From NCBI GenBank assembly GCA_945870025.1, contig CAMBQN010000001.1, forward strand, positions 82,223 through 146,222: a DNA stretch of 64,000 bases, given 5' to 3'. Shown here in pieces: positions 40,644 to 49,149 of this stretch. Position numbers and translations under genes: made by a program. The notes under the pieces were generated by a model. It did no database searches, was not told where the DNA came from, and worked only from the letters and a program-made list of their open reading frames with translations. Source of the DNA: Akkermansia muciniphila (GTDB taxonomy: Bacteria > Verrucomicrobiota > Kiritimatiellia > RFP12 > JAAYNR01). Every line of letters starts with the position of its first letter. Position 1 is the stretch's first letter.

Positions 40644-41798
40644 TCAGGTTCCGCGATCGGCGGGAAGCGTTGCGATCCAGACCTCATAGCGTTTGCGCTG
40701 TTCGCTGGCAGGGGCGGTCTGCAGGTAAAATTCGCCATAGGCGCGGGCGCCGTTCGGATTCTCCTCGGCGCTGCGCAGCGTGGCCAGAAGGGCGAAGAAC
40801 CCGTAGCGGTCGGGCCATTTCGCGGCCGCCTGATTCAAGAGGCGGCCCGCTTCGGGCAGATCCTTCAGTTCGAGGGCGGCGAGGGCGCCCTGATAAAAAG
40901 CGTCGGCTAATCCGGGGTTCAAGACCGTCGCCTGCCGGAAGGCATCGAGCGCCTGCCGGTATTCACCCCGGCCCAGGAAGACCTGCCCCAGGCCTTGCGC
41001 AGCGGCTGCGCACTGGGGATCGGCGGCGAGGGCATCGCGATAGGCTTTCTCAGCCCGCGGCCAGGCACGGGAAGCAACCGCGCGGTCGCCCTCTTTGACC
41101 CGTACGGCCGCCGTATCGGCATCGCGGTGCTCGGCGGGTGGGGGCGTCCGTGTGTTTTTCTGCGTCAGCCGCAACGCTTCGAGCGTCTTGGACGCCTCCG
41201 CTTTCAAGGGGTCGCTGCTGTTAGCCATGCGCAGGAACAGTTCGAGTTCGTCGGCAGCCTCGGCGGTCAGACGGAAGTGATCCCGGTAGAGCCGGGCGAG
41301 GTTGTAGTGTGCCGGGGCGTATTTCCAGTCGGCCTTGACGGCCTGGAGCAGGCGGACGCGGGCGAGGTCGTAGCGTGTGGCACCGCGCTCCACGTTCGAG
41401 AGGGCGGTGAGATAACGTGCGCGGGCCTGGGGCGTGGCGGCGAGCAGTTCGGTGAAGATGACGCGGGCTTTGGCCCACTCGCCGCGGTGTAGCGAGATCT
41501 GGGCCAGCAGCTCGCGCGCACTCAGGTTTCCTGGCTCGAGGGTCAGAACCTGCTTCAGCGCGGCCTCGGCGGGGACAAAGCTGCCGAGTAGAAAATGGGC
41601 GGTCGCGAGGTTGTAGTGCAGGGTTGCGTCATTCGGCAGTCGGCGCGCCGCGCGATTGAAGTGTCGCACGGCCGCTTCGTAATTGTGATCTTTCAACGCC
41701 GCTTCGCCGTCGCGCACTGCACGGCGCGGCGAAAACGCGCCGCAACCGGCTGCGCCGAGAGAAAAAAGCAGGCAAAAAATAAGGCAGGTGCGTTTCAT
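40644..41798 (-). CDS. TPR-repeat lipoprotein
   Basis: A lipoprotein signal (MKRTCLIFCLLFSLGAAGC) precedes at least seven TPR units, for example YEAAVRHFNRAARRLPNDATLHYNLATAHF, GNLSARELLAQISLHRGEWAKARVIF and EYRQALDAFRQATVLNPGLADAF. Such proteins act as outer-membrane-attached scaffolds. It stands 13 nt ahead of cvpA on the same strand and its promoter faces the LysM gene. Confidence 0.78.
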   Translation of the reverse strand: MKRTCLIFCLLFSLGAAGCGAFSPRRAVRDGEAALKDHNYEAAVRHFNRAARRLPNDATLHYNLATAHFLLGSFVPAEAALKQVLTLEPGNLSARELLAQISLHRGEWAKARVIFTELLAATPQARARYLTALSNVERGATRYDLARVRLLQAVKADWKYAPAHYNLARLYRDHFRLTAEAADELELFLRMANSSDPLKAEASKTLEALRLTQKNTRTPPPAEHRDADTAAVRVKEGDRAVASRAWPRAEKAYRDALAADPQCAAAAQGLGQVFLGRGEYRQALDAFRQATVLNPGLADAFYQGALAALELKDLPEAGRLLNQAAAKWPDRYGFFALLATLRSAEENPNGARAYGEFYLQTAPASEQRKRYEVWIATLPADRGT

Positions 41799-41949
41799 GG
41801 TGTTCCATCCTATTCGTACGTGTACGTCAGTAAAACGGGTTGCCGCACAGTATACGACAAATCGGCTGCAGGATGAAAGCCTGTTTCGTAATGGGGTCAG
41901 TTTTCGTTCTTGCCCATTGGCCAACAAAAGCGGTAAACTCACCGGCACT

Positions 41950-42660
41950 ATGAAGTCGTCATTTCGTGATTGCAAGGCGCTTGCCAACCCCGTTCCTACA
42001 CCCGGTATCCGGATGCAGGCTGAACACGTTTTTTCTGAATTCCGAACCTTGAACCCTCCGCGTGCCCAAACCAAAGGTTTGGCAGGTGCCTCGTGGTGCC
42101 GCTGTTTGGCCGCGGTCACCCTCGTCCTGGGCGCAACCGGGTGCCAGTCGATGTTGGAGGGGACGCCGTTCGCGCCGAAACCCAACACCGACGAGGCGCG
42201 CCTGGCGTATGCGCTGCAGCAGGCTGAACGCGACGTGACCCGTCTCAAGGCCCGCGTCGATGCCTTTGAGCAGAACTCCGAGCGGCTGGAGGGCCGCATC
42301 ATCGATTCGGAGCGCCAGACGCGGGATATCCTCAAGCTGCGAGACGAGTTGCAGCAGATCCGGAACGACCGCGCCAAGCTGCGGGATGAGATTTCGCAAA
42401 GCATGAGCGTGACCATCAAACGCATGATGGACGAACAGCAGTCCCAGACCCTCGCGCAGGTGCAAAAAGCGCTCGCGTCCTCCCGTCCCGCCGCGCCGAC
42501 CAAGCAGACGGGTTACAATCATACGGTCGAAGCGGGCCAGACGCTGTCGCTGATCGCGCGGGAGTATAAGACGACGGTTGACGTGGTCATGAAGGCGAAC
42601 AATCTCACCAATGCAAATCAGCTCCGTGTCGGCATGGTCTTGTTCATCCCCGAAAAATAG
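41950..42660 (+). CDS. LysM-domain lipoprotein with repeat-derived N-terminus
   Basis: The C-terminal residues NHTVEAGQTLSLIAREYKTTVDVVMKANNLTNANQLRVGMVLFIPE form a LysM peptidoglycan-binding domain. A coiled coil of about 80 residues precedes it (QQAERDVTRLKARVDAFEQNSERLEGRI). The lipobox is in LVLGATGCQS. The preceding 60 residues are unusual for a signal: they include PPRAQTKGLAGASW, encoded by the small CCGCTTGC-type hairpin at 42056-42092. A TTG start at CLAAVTLV would give a normal-length signal. The gene stands directly ahead of the secretion operon and may anchor it to the wall. Confidence 0.75.
   Translation: MKSSFRDCKALANPVPTPGIRMQAEHVFSEFRTLNPPRAQTKGLAGASWCRCLAAVTLVLGATGCQSMLEGTPFAPKPNTDEARLAYALQQAERDVTRLKARVDAFEQNSERLEGRIIDSERQTRDILKLRDELQQIRNDRAKLRDEISQSMSVTIKRMMDEQQSQTLAQVQKALASSRPAAPTKQTGYNHTVEAGQTLSLIAREYKTTVDVVMKANNLTNANQLRVGMVLFIPEK
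42056..42092. repeat. CCGCTTGC-type small hairpin inside the LysM gene
   Basis: CTCCGCGTGCCCAAACC pairs with GGTTTGGCAGGTGCCTC around AAA. The inner arms CAAACC/GGTTTG equal those of the copies at 19134 and 46883. It is translated as part of the lipoprotein N-terminus. A second, partial unit, GCAAGGCGCTTGCCAACCCC, lies at 41972-41991. Confidence 0.72.
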
Positions 42661-42693
42661 CCCGGCACGGGTCGCGTTGCAGAAAGGCTTCTG

Positions 42694-44385
42694 ATGACTT
42701 CGGGCGATGCAGTCCTGTCCCTCCTGCTGCGGCGGACCGGTTTGGTCAGCGACGCGCAGGTCGCCGCCGCGCTGGCCGCCGACCGTTCCGACGGCGCAGG
42801 CATCGTGGATGTTCTGGTGAAGAGCGGCGCGGTGCGCGAAGATGCGTTTCTGCAAAAGATCGCGCCGATGCTCGGCCTCTCCTACACCGAGATGGCGGTG
42901 ATCGAACCCGACGCCGAGGCGCTGAAGCTGCTGCCGGCGCGCGCGGTCTATCAATACGCCGTGATGCCGCTGAAGCTGGAGGGCGGCGTCCTCACCGTCG
43001 CCATTTCCGATCCCTTCAACGCGGGCGTGTCGGACGGCCTGCGCCTCGCCGCCGGCCGGCCGGTCCGCTTGACGCTGGCACCGCGCGAGGAGATCCGTAA
43101 GGCCAACCGCAAGTATTACGGCGTCGGCGCCGAAGCGGTCGAGAAGATGATTGAGGACGGCCGCTACGAGGTGGATGCGGGAACGGCCTCCATTTCCAAG
43201 ATCGACGTCAACGAGATGGGGCAGGAGGCCTCGATCGTCCGCTTCGTCAACCAGATCATCGCCGAGGCCGACCGCCAGGGCGCCACGGACATTCACGTCG
43301 AGCCGATGGAGTCTGAGCTGCGCATCCGCTACCGGATTGACGGCATTCTTCACCGCGTCGATGTGCCGCCACAGCTCAACCGCCTGAAATCGGCGGTCAT
43401 TTCACGGCTCAAGGTGATGGCCAACATGGACATCGCCGAGAAGCGGATGCCCATGGACGGCCGTATCGGCATCCGGCTCAACGGCGAGGATATCGATATC
43501 CGCGTCTCGACCATGCCGACGATCTACGGCGAGAGTGTCAGTCTGCGTCTGCTGCAAAAGAGTGGCAGTTTCGTGAAGCTGGCCGATTTGGGGCTGAATC
43601 CGCACGACCGCCACGCCGTCGAGAAGATCATCAACCGGCCCAACGGCATCTTTCTCGTCACCGGGCCGACCGGCTCAGGTAAGACCACGTCGCTGTATTC
43701 GTTCCTGCACGAGATCAACTCGGTGGACGTGCGCATCCTCACCGCCGAAGACCCGATTGAATACGAGATGGCGGGCATCAACCAGGTCCATGTGCGGCAG
43801 GACATCGGCCTCACTTTCGCCCGGATCCTGCGCTCGTTTCTCCGCCAGGACCCCGACATCATCATGGTGGGGGAAATCCGCGATGGCGAGACCGCCGAAA
43901 TCGCCATCAACGCCTCACTCACGGGCCATCTGGTCTTCAGCACGCTGCACACCAACGATGCGGCGGGCTCCTTTGCCCGCCTGACCGACATGGGGGCCGA
44001 GCCTTTTCTGATCGCCTCGGCCGTGGCGGCCGTCATGGCCCAGCGGCTGGTGCGGCGGGTCTGCCCGATCTGCAACCGCCTGGAGCCTTTGGACCGGGCC
44101 TTGTGGGACATGCCTGGCGAACCGGCGTCCGACCGGGTGCCGCATGCGGTGGGGTGCGAGAAATGCGCGATGACGGGGTATCGCGGACGGCGGGGCATCT
44201 TCGAATTGCTGCAGGTGACCGAGCCGATCGAATCGATGATCATCAATCGCCGCCCGGCGGGCGAGGTCAAGCTGAAGGCGATCGAGCAGGGGATGCTGAC
44301 GCTGCGACAGGACGGGTGGACCAAGGTGTTCCAGGGCATGACGACCGTCGAGGAGATTTTCCGCGTCACCGAGGAAAATGACTGA
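42694..44385 (+). CDS. gspE: type II secretion ATPase GspE
   Basis: This ATPase drives assembly of the secretion pseudopilus. The 563 residues show the N1E-like region, the Walker A GPTGSGKTTSLYSFL, ILTAEDPIEYEMAGINQ, the Walker B DPDIIMVGEIRDGETA, HTNDAAGSF, and a tetracysteine zinc site (CPIC and CEKC). The gene opens the secretion operon and overlaps gspF by one base. Confidence 0.94.
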   Translation: MTSGDAVLSLLLRRTGLVSDAQVAAALAADRSDGAGIVDVLVKSGAVREDAFLQKIAPMLGLSYTEMAVIEPDAEALKLLPARAVYQYAVMPLKLEGGVLTVAISDPFNAGVSDGLRLAAGRPVRLTLAPREEIRKANRKYYGVGAEAVEKMIEDGRYEVDAGTASISKIDVNEMGQEASIVRFVNQIIAEADRQGATDIHVEPMESELRIRYRIDGILHRVDVPPQLNRLKSAVISRLKVMANMDIAEKRMPMDGRIGIRLNGEDIDIRVSTMPTIYGESVSLRLLQKSGSFVKLADLGLNPHDRHAVEKIINRPNGIFLVTGPTGSGKTTSLYSFLHEINSVDVRILTAEDPIEYEMAGINQVHVRQDIGLTFARILRSFLRQDPDIIMVGEIRDGETAEIAINASLTGHLVFSTLHTNDAAGSFARLTDMGAEPFLIASAVAAVMAQRLVRRVCPICNRLEPLDRALWDMPGEPASDRVPHAVGCEKCAMTGYRGRRGIFELLQVTEPIESMIINRRPAGEVKLKAIEQGMLTLRQDGWTKVFQGMTTVEEIFRVTEEND

Positions 44386-45620
44386 TGCCTTCATTTGTCT
44401 ATAAAGCGCTTTCCAAGACGGGCCAGCGCACCGAGGGGGTGATCGACGCCGCCGACCGGTTGGGCGCCCTGGCGGCGGTCGAGCGGAAGGGGCTGGTCCC
44501 GTTGGTCGTCAGCGAGGGCCGTGCGGCCCCGGCCGGCCGCAGCGCGGGCGTGAGGCGGTTTCGTTTGAGCACCCCTGATCGGATGGGCGCGCGGCAGGTG
44601 CTGCTGTTTTCGGAGGAGCTGGGCGACCTGCTGGCGGCGGGCATGCCGCTGGGGTCGGCCCTGAACTGTCTGGCGTCGCACGGCAAGGAATCGCCGGGCG
44701 GCAGGATCGCTGCCGACCTGCGCGACCGGATCATCCGCGGCGAGTCGTTTTCCGACGCGCTGGCCGCCCATGCCGACAGCTTTCCCTCTCTGTACAGCAA
44801 CATGATCCGCGCGGGCGAGGCCAGCGGCGCGCTGGCCGATGTGCTGCAGCGGCTGGTCGAGCATTACGAGCGCACCCTCTCGATGCGCGAGAAGATTTTC
44901 GCCGCGCTGGTCTATCCAGTGATCGTGCTGATTTTTGGACTGATCACCGTGATCTTCGCCATGGTCAAGATCGTGCCGCAGTTTACCAAGATGTTTCAGC
45001 AGATGGGGCAGGTGCTGCCCCCGTCAACCCGCATGCTGCTCGGCATGAGCGAGTTCGTGACCCGTTACGGGGTTTTCGCCGGGATCTTGCTGGCGCTCGC
45101 CTATATCGTGTTTTCGCGTCACATCAAAACTACGGCCGGCCGGCTGTGGTGGGACGGCCTCAAGCTGCGCACCCCGCTGATCCGGGGCGTGGTGGCGAGC
45201 GGCGTCTTCGCCAATTTCGCCTATACGCTGAAGACCCTCCTCGCCAACGGCGTCCACGTTCTGGAGGCGCTGCGCATCACCGAGCACACGGTCGGCAACG
45301 CGGTAATCGCCCGCGAGCTGGCCCACGCCCGCGAGCGGGTGACCGACGGCACGACGATCTCCGGCCCGCTGGCCGCAAGCAAGGTTTTCCCCGAAGTGAT
45401 GACCGACATGCTCTCCATTGGTGAGCAGACCGGCGACATGCCCTCGGCGCTGCAGCACATCGGGCGGCGGTTCGAGACGGAACTCGACCGCAACATCAAG
45501 ATCTTCACGGCCGCGCTCGAACCGCTCCTGATCGTTCTCGTCGCAGGCGTCGTCGGCTTTGTGGCCGTCAGCATTCTCGAGGCTGTTTTCCAGGCCACCG
45601 GTTCACTGGGAATCAAGTAG
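44385..45620 (+). CDS. gspF: type II secretion inner-membrane protein GspF
   Basis: GspF is the platform that GspE contacts. The 411 residues carry two T2SF domains, with FSEELGDLLAAGMPLGSALNCL and YSNMIRAGEASGALADVLQRL, then FANFAYTLKTLLANGVHVLEALRITE, SIGEQTGDMPSALQHIGRRFE and three membrane segments including ALVYPVIVLIFGLITVIFAMVKIV. The fit to the family is complete. Confidence 0.94.
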   Translation: MPSFVYKALSKTGQRTEGVIDAADRLGALAAVERKGLVPLVVSEGRAAPAGRSAGVRRFRLSTPDRMGARQVLLFSEELGDLLAAGMPLGSALNCLASHGKESPGGRIAADLRDRIIRGESFSDALAAHADSFPSLYSNMIRAGEASGALADVLQRLVEHYERTLSMREKIFAALVYPVIVLIFGLITVIFAMVKIVPQFTKMFQQMGQVLPPSTRMLLGMSEFVTRYGVFAGILLALAYIVFSRHIKTTAGRLWWDGLKLRTPLIRGVVASGVFANFAYTLKTLLANGVHVLEALRITEHTVGNAVIARELAHARERVTDGTTISGPLAASKVFPEVMTDMLSIGEQTGDMPSALQHIGRRFETELDRNIKIFTAALEPLLIVLVAGVVGFVAVSILEAVFQATGSLGIK

Positions 45621-45624
45621 GGGG

Positions 45625-45680
45625 AAAAGCTGAAAGGCTGAAAAGCTGAAAACTGAAAAACTGAAAAGCTGAAAACGGAA
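45625..45680. repeat. GCTGAAAA iterated element F
   Basis: Tandem units of AAGCTGAA AGGCTGAAA AGCTGAAA ACTGAAA lie in the 70-nt gap between gspF and gspG, ahead of the gspG ribosome-binding site. Unlike the others this one has no complementary arm. Confidence 0.75.
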
Positions 45681-45693
45681 AGGGAGGGATGAG

Positions 45694-46086
45694 ATGAGAG
45701 ACACACACAACACGACCCAACGGGCGGGTTTCACGCTGATCGAAATGCTGCTGGTGGTCACGATCATCGGCATTCTCGCGGCCATGGCCGTCTTGAAGAT
45801 CGGAGGACAAGGCGAAGTGGCGCGGCGGGAAACCACGCGCGGCACGATTGCCACAATCAGCCAGGCCATCCAGATGTACGGGCTGAGTCACAGCGGCTTG
45901 CCCGATTCCTTGGACGAACTGACCATTGCCCCCAACGAGGATGTCGAGGCCCCGCTGGACAAGAACAGCCTCTCGGATTCCTGGGGCCAGCCCATCCAAT
46001 ACAAGAAGCTGAGCAAGGTCAAGTTCGAACTCCGTTCCGGCGGCACCGACAAGCAGATCGGCACCGGGGACGACCTGACGAATTAA
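45694..46086 (+). CDS. gspG: major pseudopilin GspG
   Basis: The N-terminal RAGFTLIEMLLVVTIIGILAAMAV is a prepilin leader plus hydrophobic helix, cleaved by a GspO/PilD peptidase before Phe. The C-terminal part has the GspG-type LPDSLDELTIAP and LSDSWGQPIQYK, ending in GTDKQIGTGDDLT. It is the main subunit of the secretion pseudopilus. The start has GGGAGGG upstream. Confidence 0.92.
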   Translation: MRDTHNTTQRAGFTLIEMLLVVTIIGILAAMAVLKIGGQGEVARRETTRGTIATISQAIQMYGLSHSGLPDSLDELTIAPNEDVEAPLDKNSLSDSWGQPIQYKKLSKVKFELRSGGTDKQIGTGDDLTN

Positions 46087-46097
46087 TCATTTCGGAA

Positions 46098-46145
46098 GGA
46101 TCGATAATATCGACATGATCGATACTATCGACATTATCGAATCGG
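46098..46145. repeat. ATCGAYA nonamer element G
   Basis: The unit is about 9 nt: ATCGATAAT ATCGACATG ATCGATACT ATCGACATT. The pattern is also self-complementary (CGATAAT... with ...ATTATCG). It lies in the gap between gspG and gspH. Confidence 0.7.
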
Positions 46146-46149
46146 AACC

Positions 46150-46773
46150 ATGCCCCATCCCTCCCATCCGCGCGGTTTTACCCTCATCGAGATGCTGCTG
46201 GTGGTGGCCATCATCGGCATCTTGGTCACAATGCTCGCCCCGCGCATGCAGATGATGGGCGGTCCGCGCGTGACCGCCGCCGCGCGGGTGCTGACGCAGC
46301 TCACCCGCTATGCGCGGACCATGGCCTTGCTGAATCAAGCCGAGACCGTGATCCGTATCTCGCCGGACGGGGTAATCCGCGTCGATGTCGCCGGTTCCGC
46401 ACCGCCGCCGTCAGTCGCAGAAGTCGCCTCGCCCGCAGTCGGCGCGCTGCCCGACACGGCAGCGGGCGGTGAGGCGGTCGCACCCGAAGCGGACAACGGC
46501 GCCCCCCTTTCCTTCAGCGAGACCGTGGCCGTGGAACGGCGGCTGGAAAACGTGAAGGTCGCGTTTCTCGGCTATACCGACACGCTTTCGGAATTGCGGG
46601 TTCGCGACGCGGAGGCCGGGGCTTCCGAAACGGGCGCCGAGGTCCACTTCCGCAGCAACGGCACCTGCCGGCCGCATCGCTACAAGCTCACCGACACGAC
46701 CGGTGTCGAGGCGGTGGTGACGGTCGACATCCTGGGCCTGGCGCGTGTGGAAACGGATGGGGGCAAGCGATGA
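46150..46773 (+). CDS. gspH: minor pseudopilin GspH-like
   Basis: The leader PRGFTLIEMLLVVAIIGILVTMLAPRMQ is a prepilin signal with the Gly-Phe cleavage site. Then comes the GspH-type region RLLTQLTRYARTMALLNQ-like text (VLTQLTRYARTMALLNQAETVIRIS) and a low-complexity linker. It overlaps the next gene by 4 nt (ATGA). Confidence 0.82.
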   Translation: MPHPSHPRGFTLIEMLLVVAIIGILVTMLAPRMQMMGGPRVTAAARVLTQLTRYARTMALLNQAETVIRISPDGVIRVDVAGSAPPPSVAEVASPAVGALPDTAAGGEAVAPEADNGAPLSFSETVAVERRLENVKVAFLGYTDTLSELRVRDAEAGASETGAEVHFRSNGTCRPHRYKLTDTTGVEAVVTVDILGLARVETDGGKR

Positions 46774-47342
46774 TATACTCCCTTTGGCGTTGCGCGTTGG
46801 GTTTCAGGTTTCAGTGTTCAGGTTTCAGGAAGACGCAACATCGTGTGGTTCTTCCTGACACCCGAAACCTGACACCTGAACACTCCGCTTGCAAAACAGG
46901 TTTGTGCAAGCGGCTCCCCCGTCCTCCGGCCGCGGGTGACGCGCGTCTCGGGATGACGTTGATCGAGGTGCTGCTGGCGGCGGCCATCCTCGGTCTCGGA
47001 CTCAGCGCGCTGATGGCGCAGATGAGCGGCGGTTTCCGGTTGTTGGCCGCCTCCAAGGATTTTGAAGACGCCCAGTGGGTGCTCTCCATCGGCGAGTTGA
47101 AGCATCCCTTGCGCCCCAAGGACGATATTCAGAAAGACCTGACGGTCGCGCCCGAGACGCTGGACGGCGAGCTGTCGGATGCGTTGCGGACGCGCGGCTT
47201 CACCTTCGAGCGCGTCGTGGACGAGCGGAAAGACCCTCCGTTGAATGTCGCCGACGATGGCCTGTATGTCGTTCGCACCCGGATCAGTTGGAACAACCAC
47301 ACGGAAGAGTTTGTACGGTATGTCTGGGCGAAAAAGAAATAA
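46770..47342 (+). CDS. gspI: minor pseudopilin GspI-like with repeat-derived leader
   Basis: The hydrophobic segment RLGMTLIEVLLAAAILGLGLSALMAQMS fits the prepilin cleavage motif. From the ATG at 46770 the leader would be 61 residues, most of them encoded by the 88-nt element at 46801-46888 and the small hairpin after it, whereas normal leaders have 5-25. A TTG at 46902 would give a 17-residue leader (CKRLPRPPAAGDARLG) and is my preferred start, although no good ribosome-binding site was seen. The C-terminal part has the SWNN and VRYVW text of GspI. It overlaps gspJ. Confidence 0.72.
   Translation: MIYSLWRCALGFRFQCSGFRKTQHRVVLPDTRNLTPEHSACKTGLCKRLPRPPAAGDARLGMTLIEVLLAAAILGLGLSALMAQMSGGFRLLAASKDFEDAQWVLSIGELKHPLRPKDDIQKDLTVAPETLDGELSDALRTRGFTFERVVDERKDPPLNVADDGLYVVRTRISWNNHTEEFVRYVWAKKK
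46801..46888. repeat. 88-nt iterated-heptamer element H (inverted copy of element E)
   Basis: Identical over 88 nt to the reverse complement of 20814-20901. It lies within the reading frame of the gspI leader. The heptamers are GTTTCAGG/TTTCAGT/GTTCAGG on one arm and CCTGACA/CCCGAAA/CCTGACA on the other. Confidence 0.95.
46883..46916. repeat. CCGCTTGC small hairpin beside element H
   Basis: CTCCGCTTGCAAAACAGG faces TTTGTGCAAGCGGCTC. It follows element H directly, as the sister hairpin follows element E at 20902-20931, which suggests the two parts travel together or insert at similar sites. It contains the possible TTG start of gspI. Confidence 0.75.
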
Positions 47343-48060
47343 CGCGTTCACGCTGCTGGAGATGATCCTGGCCGTATCCGTGCTCTCGGTGATCACGCTC
47401 GTGTCGTTCTATTGCTTTAATGCGGCGGTTCGGAGCTGGATCGCCGGCACGAGCTACATCAACGGCATTACGCACGCCGACTACATTCTGGAGCAGGTGG
47501 CGATGGGGCTGCGATCAGCTTACTATCCCGACACCGGCAAGGTCGAGGGGGCCTATGGCATGAGGCTCGAAGACAACGGACAGGACGCCGCGGCGCGGGA
47601 CGTCCTCACCTGGGTCAAGCTCGGATCGCCCCTGGTCGGCGCCGACGCCGATTATGCCGACATCCCGCACCGGGTTGAAATCGCCGTTCGTGACAACACG
47701 TCGGCCGAATCCGAGCCGTCCAACGGTGGGTTTGCCGTGCGCGCCTGGCGGGTCGATCTGCAGGCCGACGATTTTGACCCCAGCCAGGTGCCGTTTGTGG
47801 CCCTGTCGCCGCACGTGCGCAGCATGAACTTCCGCATGCTCGATCCCGCGCACGAGGAGGACGACCTCACCGGCGAGCTGAAATGGCTCGACACGTGGGA
47901 CACCGCCGATCAGACCAACCGATTGCCCCGTGCGATCGAGGTCACGCTCTATCTGGATGGGCCGACCCCGGAATCCGATCCCGTTCCGGTGCGGCGGGTG
48001 GTCTCCATTCCGCTGGCCGAGCTGTCGTGGAATCCGCGGCGGCAGGGGAGGCCTCGTTAA
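47320..48060 (+). CDS. gspJ: minor pseudopilin GspJ-like
   Basis: The leader RKRNNAFTLLEMILAVSVLSVITLVSFY is a prepilin signal with the helix. It is followed by a long soluble domain of 200 residues. The start ATG lies inside the end of gspI (23-nt overlap). The open frame upstream of it is not used. GspJ, with GspI and GspK, caps the pseudopilus tip. Confidence 0.82.
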   Translation: MSGRKRNNAFTLLEMILAVSVLSVITLVSFYCFNAAVRSWIAGTSYINGITHADYILEQVAMGLRSAYYPDTGKVEGAYGMRLEDNGQDAAARDVLTWVKLGSPLVGADADYADIPHRVEIAVRDNTSAESEPSNGGFAVRAWRVDLQADDFDPSQVPFVALSPHVRSMNFRMLDPAHEEDDLTGELKWLDTWDTADQTNRLPRAIEVTLYLDGPTPESDPVPVRRVVSIPLAELSWNPRRQGRPR

Positions 48061-48062
48061 GC

Positions 48063-49076
48063 ATGCGCAACGTCCGCCAACGCGGGGGATCGGCCCTTCT
48101 GATCGCGCTCTGGACCATCGCACTGCTGGCGCTGCTGGTGCTGACGTTCACCTTCGACATCTTTCTCGAAACCAAGCTCACAGCCTACTCCCGCAGCCGG
48201 CGTCATGCCGAGTATCTGTCCCTTTCGGGCATCTCCGTGGCCGAGATGCTGCTGGATCGCCAGCGGTCCGTGAGCGGCAATGAAACCGAAGATCTGACGG
48301 CGTCCGACACGTGGTATCCCGCCGCCCTTCTGCTCAGCCGCGGCAGTTCGGCAACGGTCACCGTGCCGCTGGGCGGGGGAGAGATCCGGCTGACGATCAC
48401 CCCCGAGCCGGGCAAGCGCAATGTTAACAAGCTCTCGGACGAAGACTGGGAGGGCATTCTGAAGGTTGGCGACATCCCCCAGGAGTATTGGCCGGGCCTG
48501 ATTGACACGTTCAACGACTGGATTGATACCGACAGCCTGCCCCGCTCCGACGGGGCAGAAACCGCCGATTATTACGGCACCTTACCGAAACCCTACCAGG
48601 CCCGCAATGGCCCGGTTGACACCGTTCGTGAACTTCTGCTTGTAAAGGGCTTCAGTGAAGCTGTATTATCAGGCGGCCTATTAAACCCGGATTCGCCCAA
48701 GGAGCAGCAGATTTCGGTCTCCGGGATACAGGACATGCTGACCACGTACGGCGACGGCAAGGTGAACGTCAATGCGGCGGACAGACGCGTGCTGATGACG
48801 TTACCGGGCGTCGATGCGCTCGTGGCCAACGCGATCATCGAGGAGCGGACGTCGGGAATTGCCGGAGCCAACAACAGTTCTTTCAAGAATGAGGGCGACT
48901 TGATGAGCCGGGTGCCGGGGCTGGACGCGGCCATCCAGCCGCGTGTGACCACCCGGTCGCAATATTTCAGGGTCACATCGGTCGGCGTGTTCGGCCCGGT
49001 CACCCGGAGTATTCGGGCGATCGTTTATTTTGACGGATCGCGGCTCAGCGTCCTGCAGTGGCGCGAGGAGCCGTAG
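48063..49076 (+). CDS. gspK: minor pseudopilin GspK-like
   Basis: The N-terminal helix region GGSALLIALWTIALLALLVLTFTFDIFLETKL has the GspK-type hydrophobic stretch without the strict TLIE motif. The large domain holds PGKRNVNKLSDEDWEGIL, FNDWIDTDSLP and KVNVNAADRRVLMTLPGV, resembling the GspK SAM-like region. The 337-residue length matches. It starts two bases after the gspJ stop. Confidence 0.82.
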   Translation: MRNVRQRGGSALLIALWTIALLALLVLTFTFDIFLETKLTAYSRSRRHAEYLSLSGISVAEMLLDRQRSVSGNETEDLTASDTWYPAALLLSRGSSATVTVPLGGGEIRLTITPEPGKRNVNKLSDEDWEGILKVGDIPQEYWPGLIDTFNDWIDTDSLPRSDGAETADYYGTLPKPYQARNGPVDTVRELLLVKGFSEAVLSGGLLNPDSPKEQQISVSGIQDMLTTYGDGKVNVNAADRRVLMTLPGVDALVANAIIEERTSGIAGANNSSFKNEGDLMSRVPGLDAAIQPRVTTRSQYFRVTSVGVFGPVTRSIRAIVYFDGSRLSVLQWREEP

Positions 49077-49111
49077 GGGAAAAGATTTCGGATCTGACAA
49101 GGCGACGGGAT

Positions 49112-49149
49112 ATGGCGAAGTGACATGGCGAAGTGACATGGCGAAAAAT
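49112..49149 (+). repeat. 13-nt tandem repeat over the gspL start
   Basis: ATGGCGAAGTGAC occurs at 49112 and 49125, and a third partial copy (ATGGCGAA) at 49138 opens the gspL-like frame. The first two ATGs are each followed by GCG AAG TGA, that is, a three-codon mini-frame. Confidence 0.85.
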
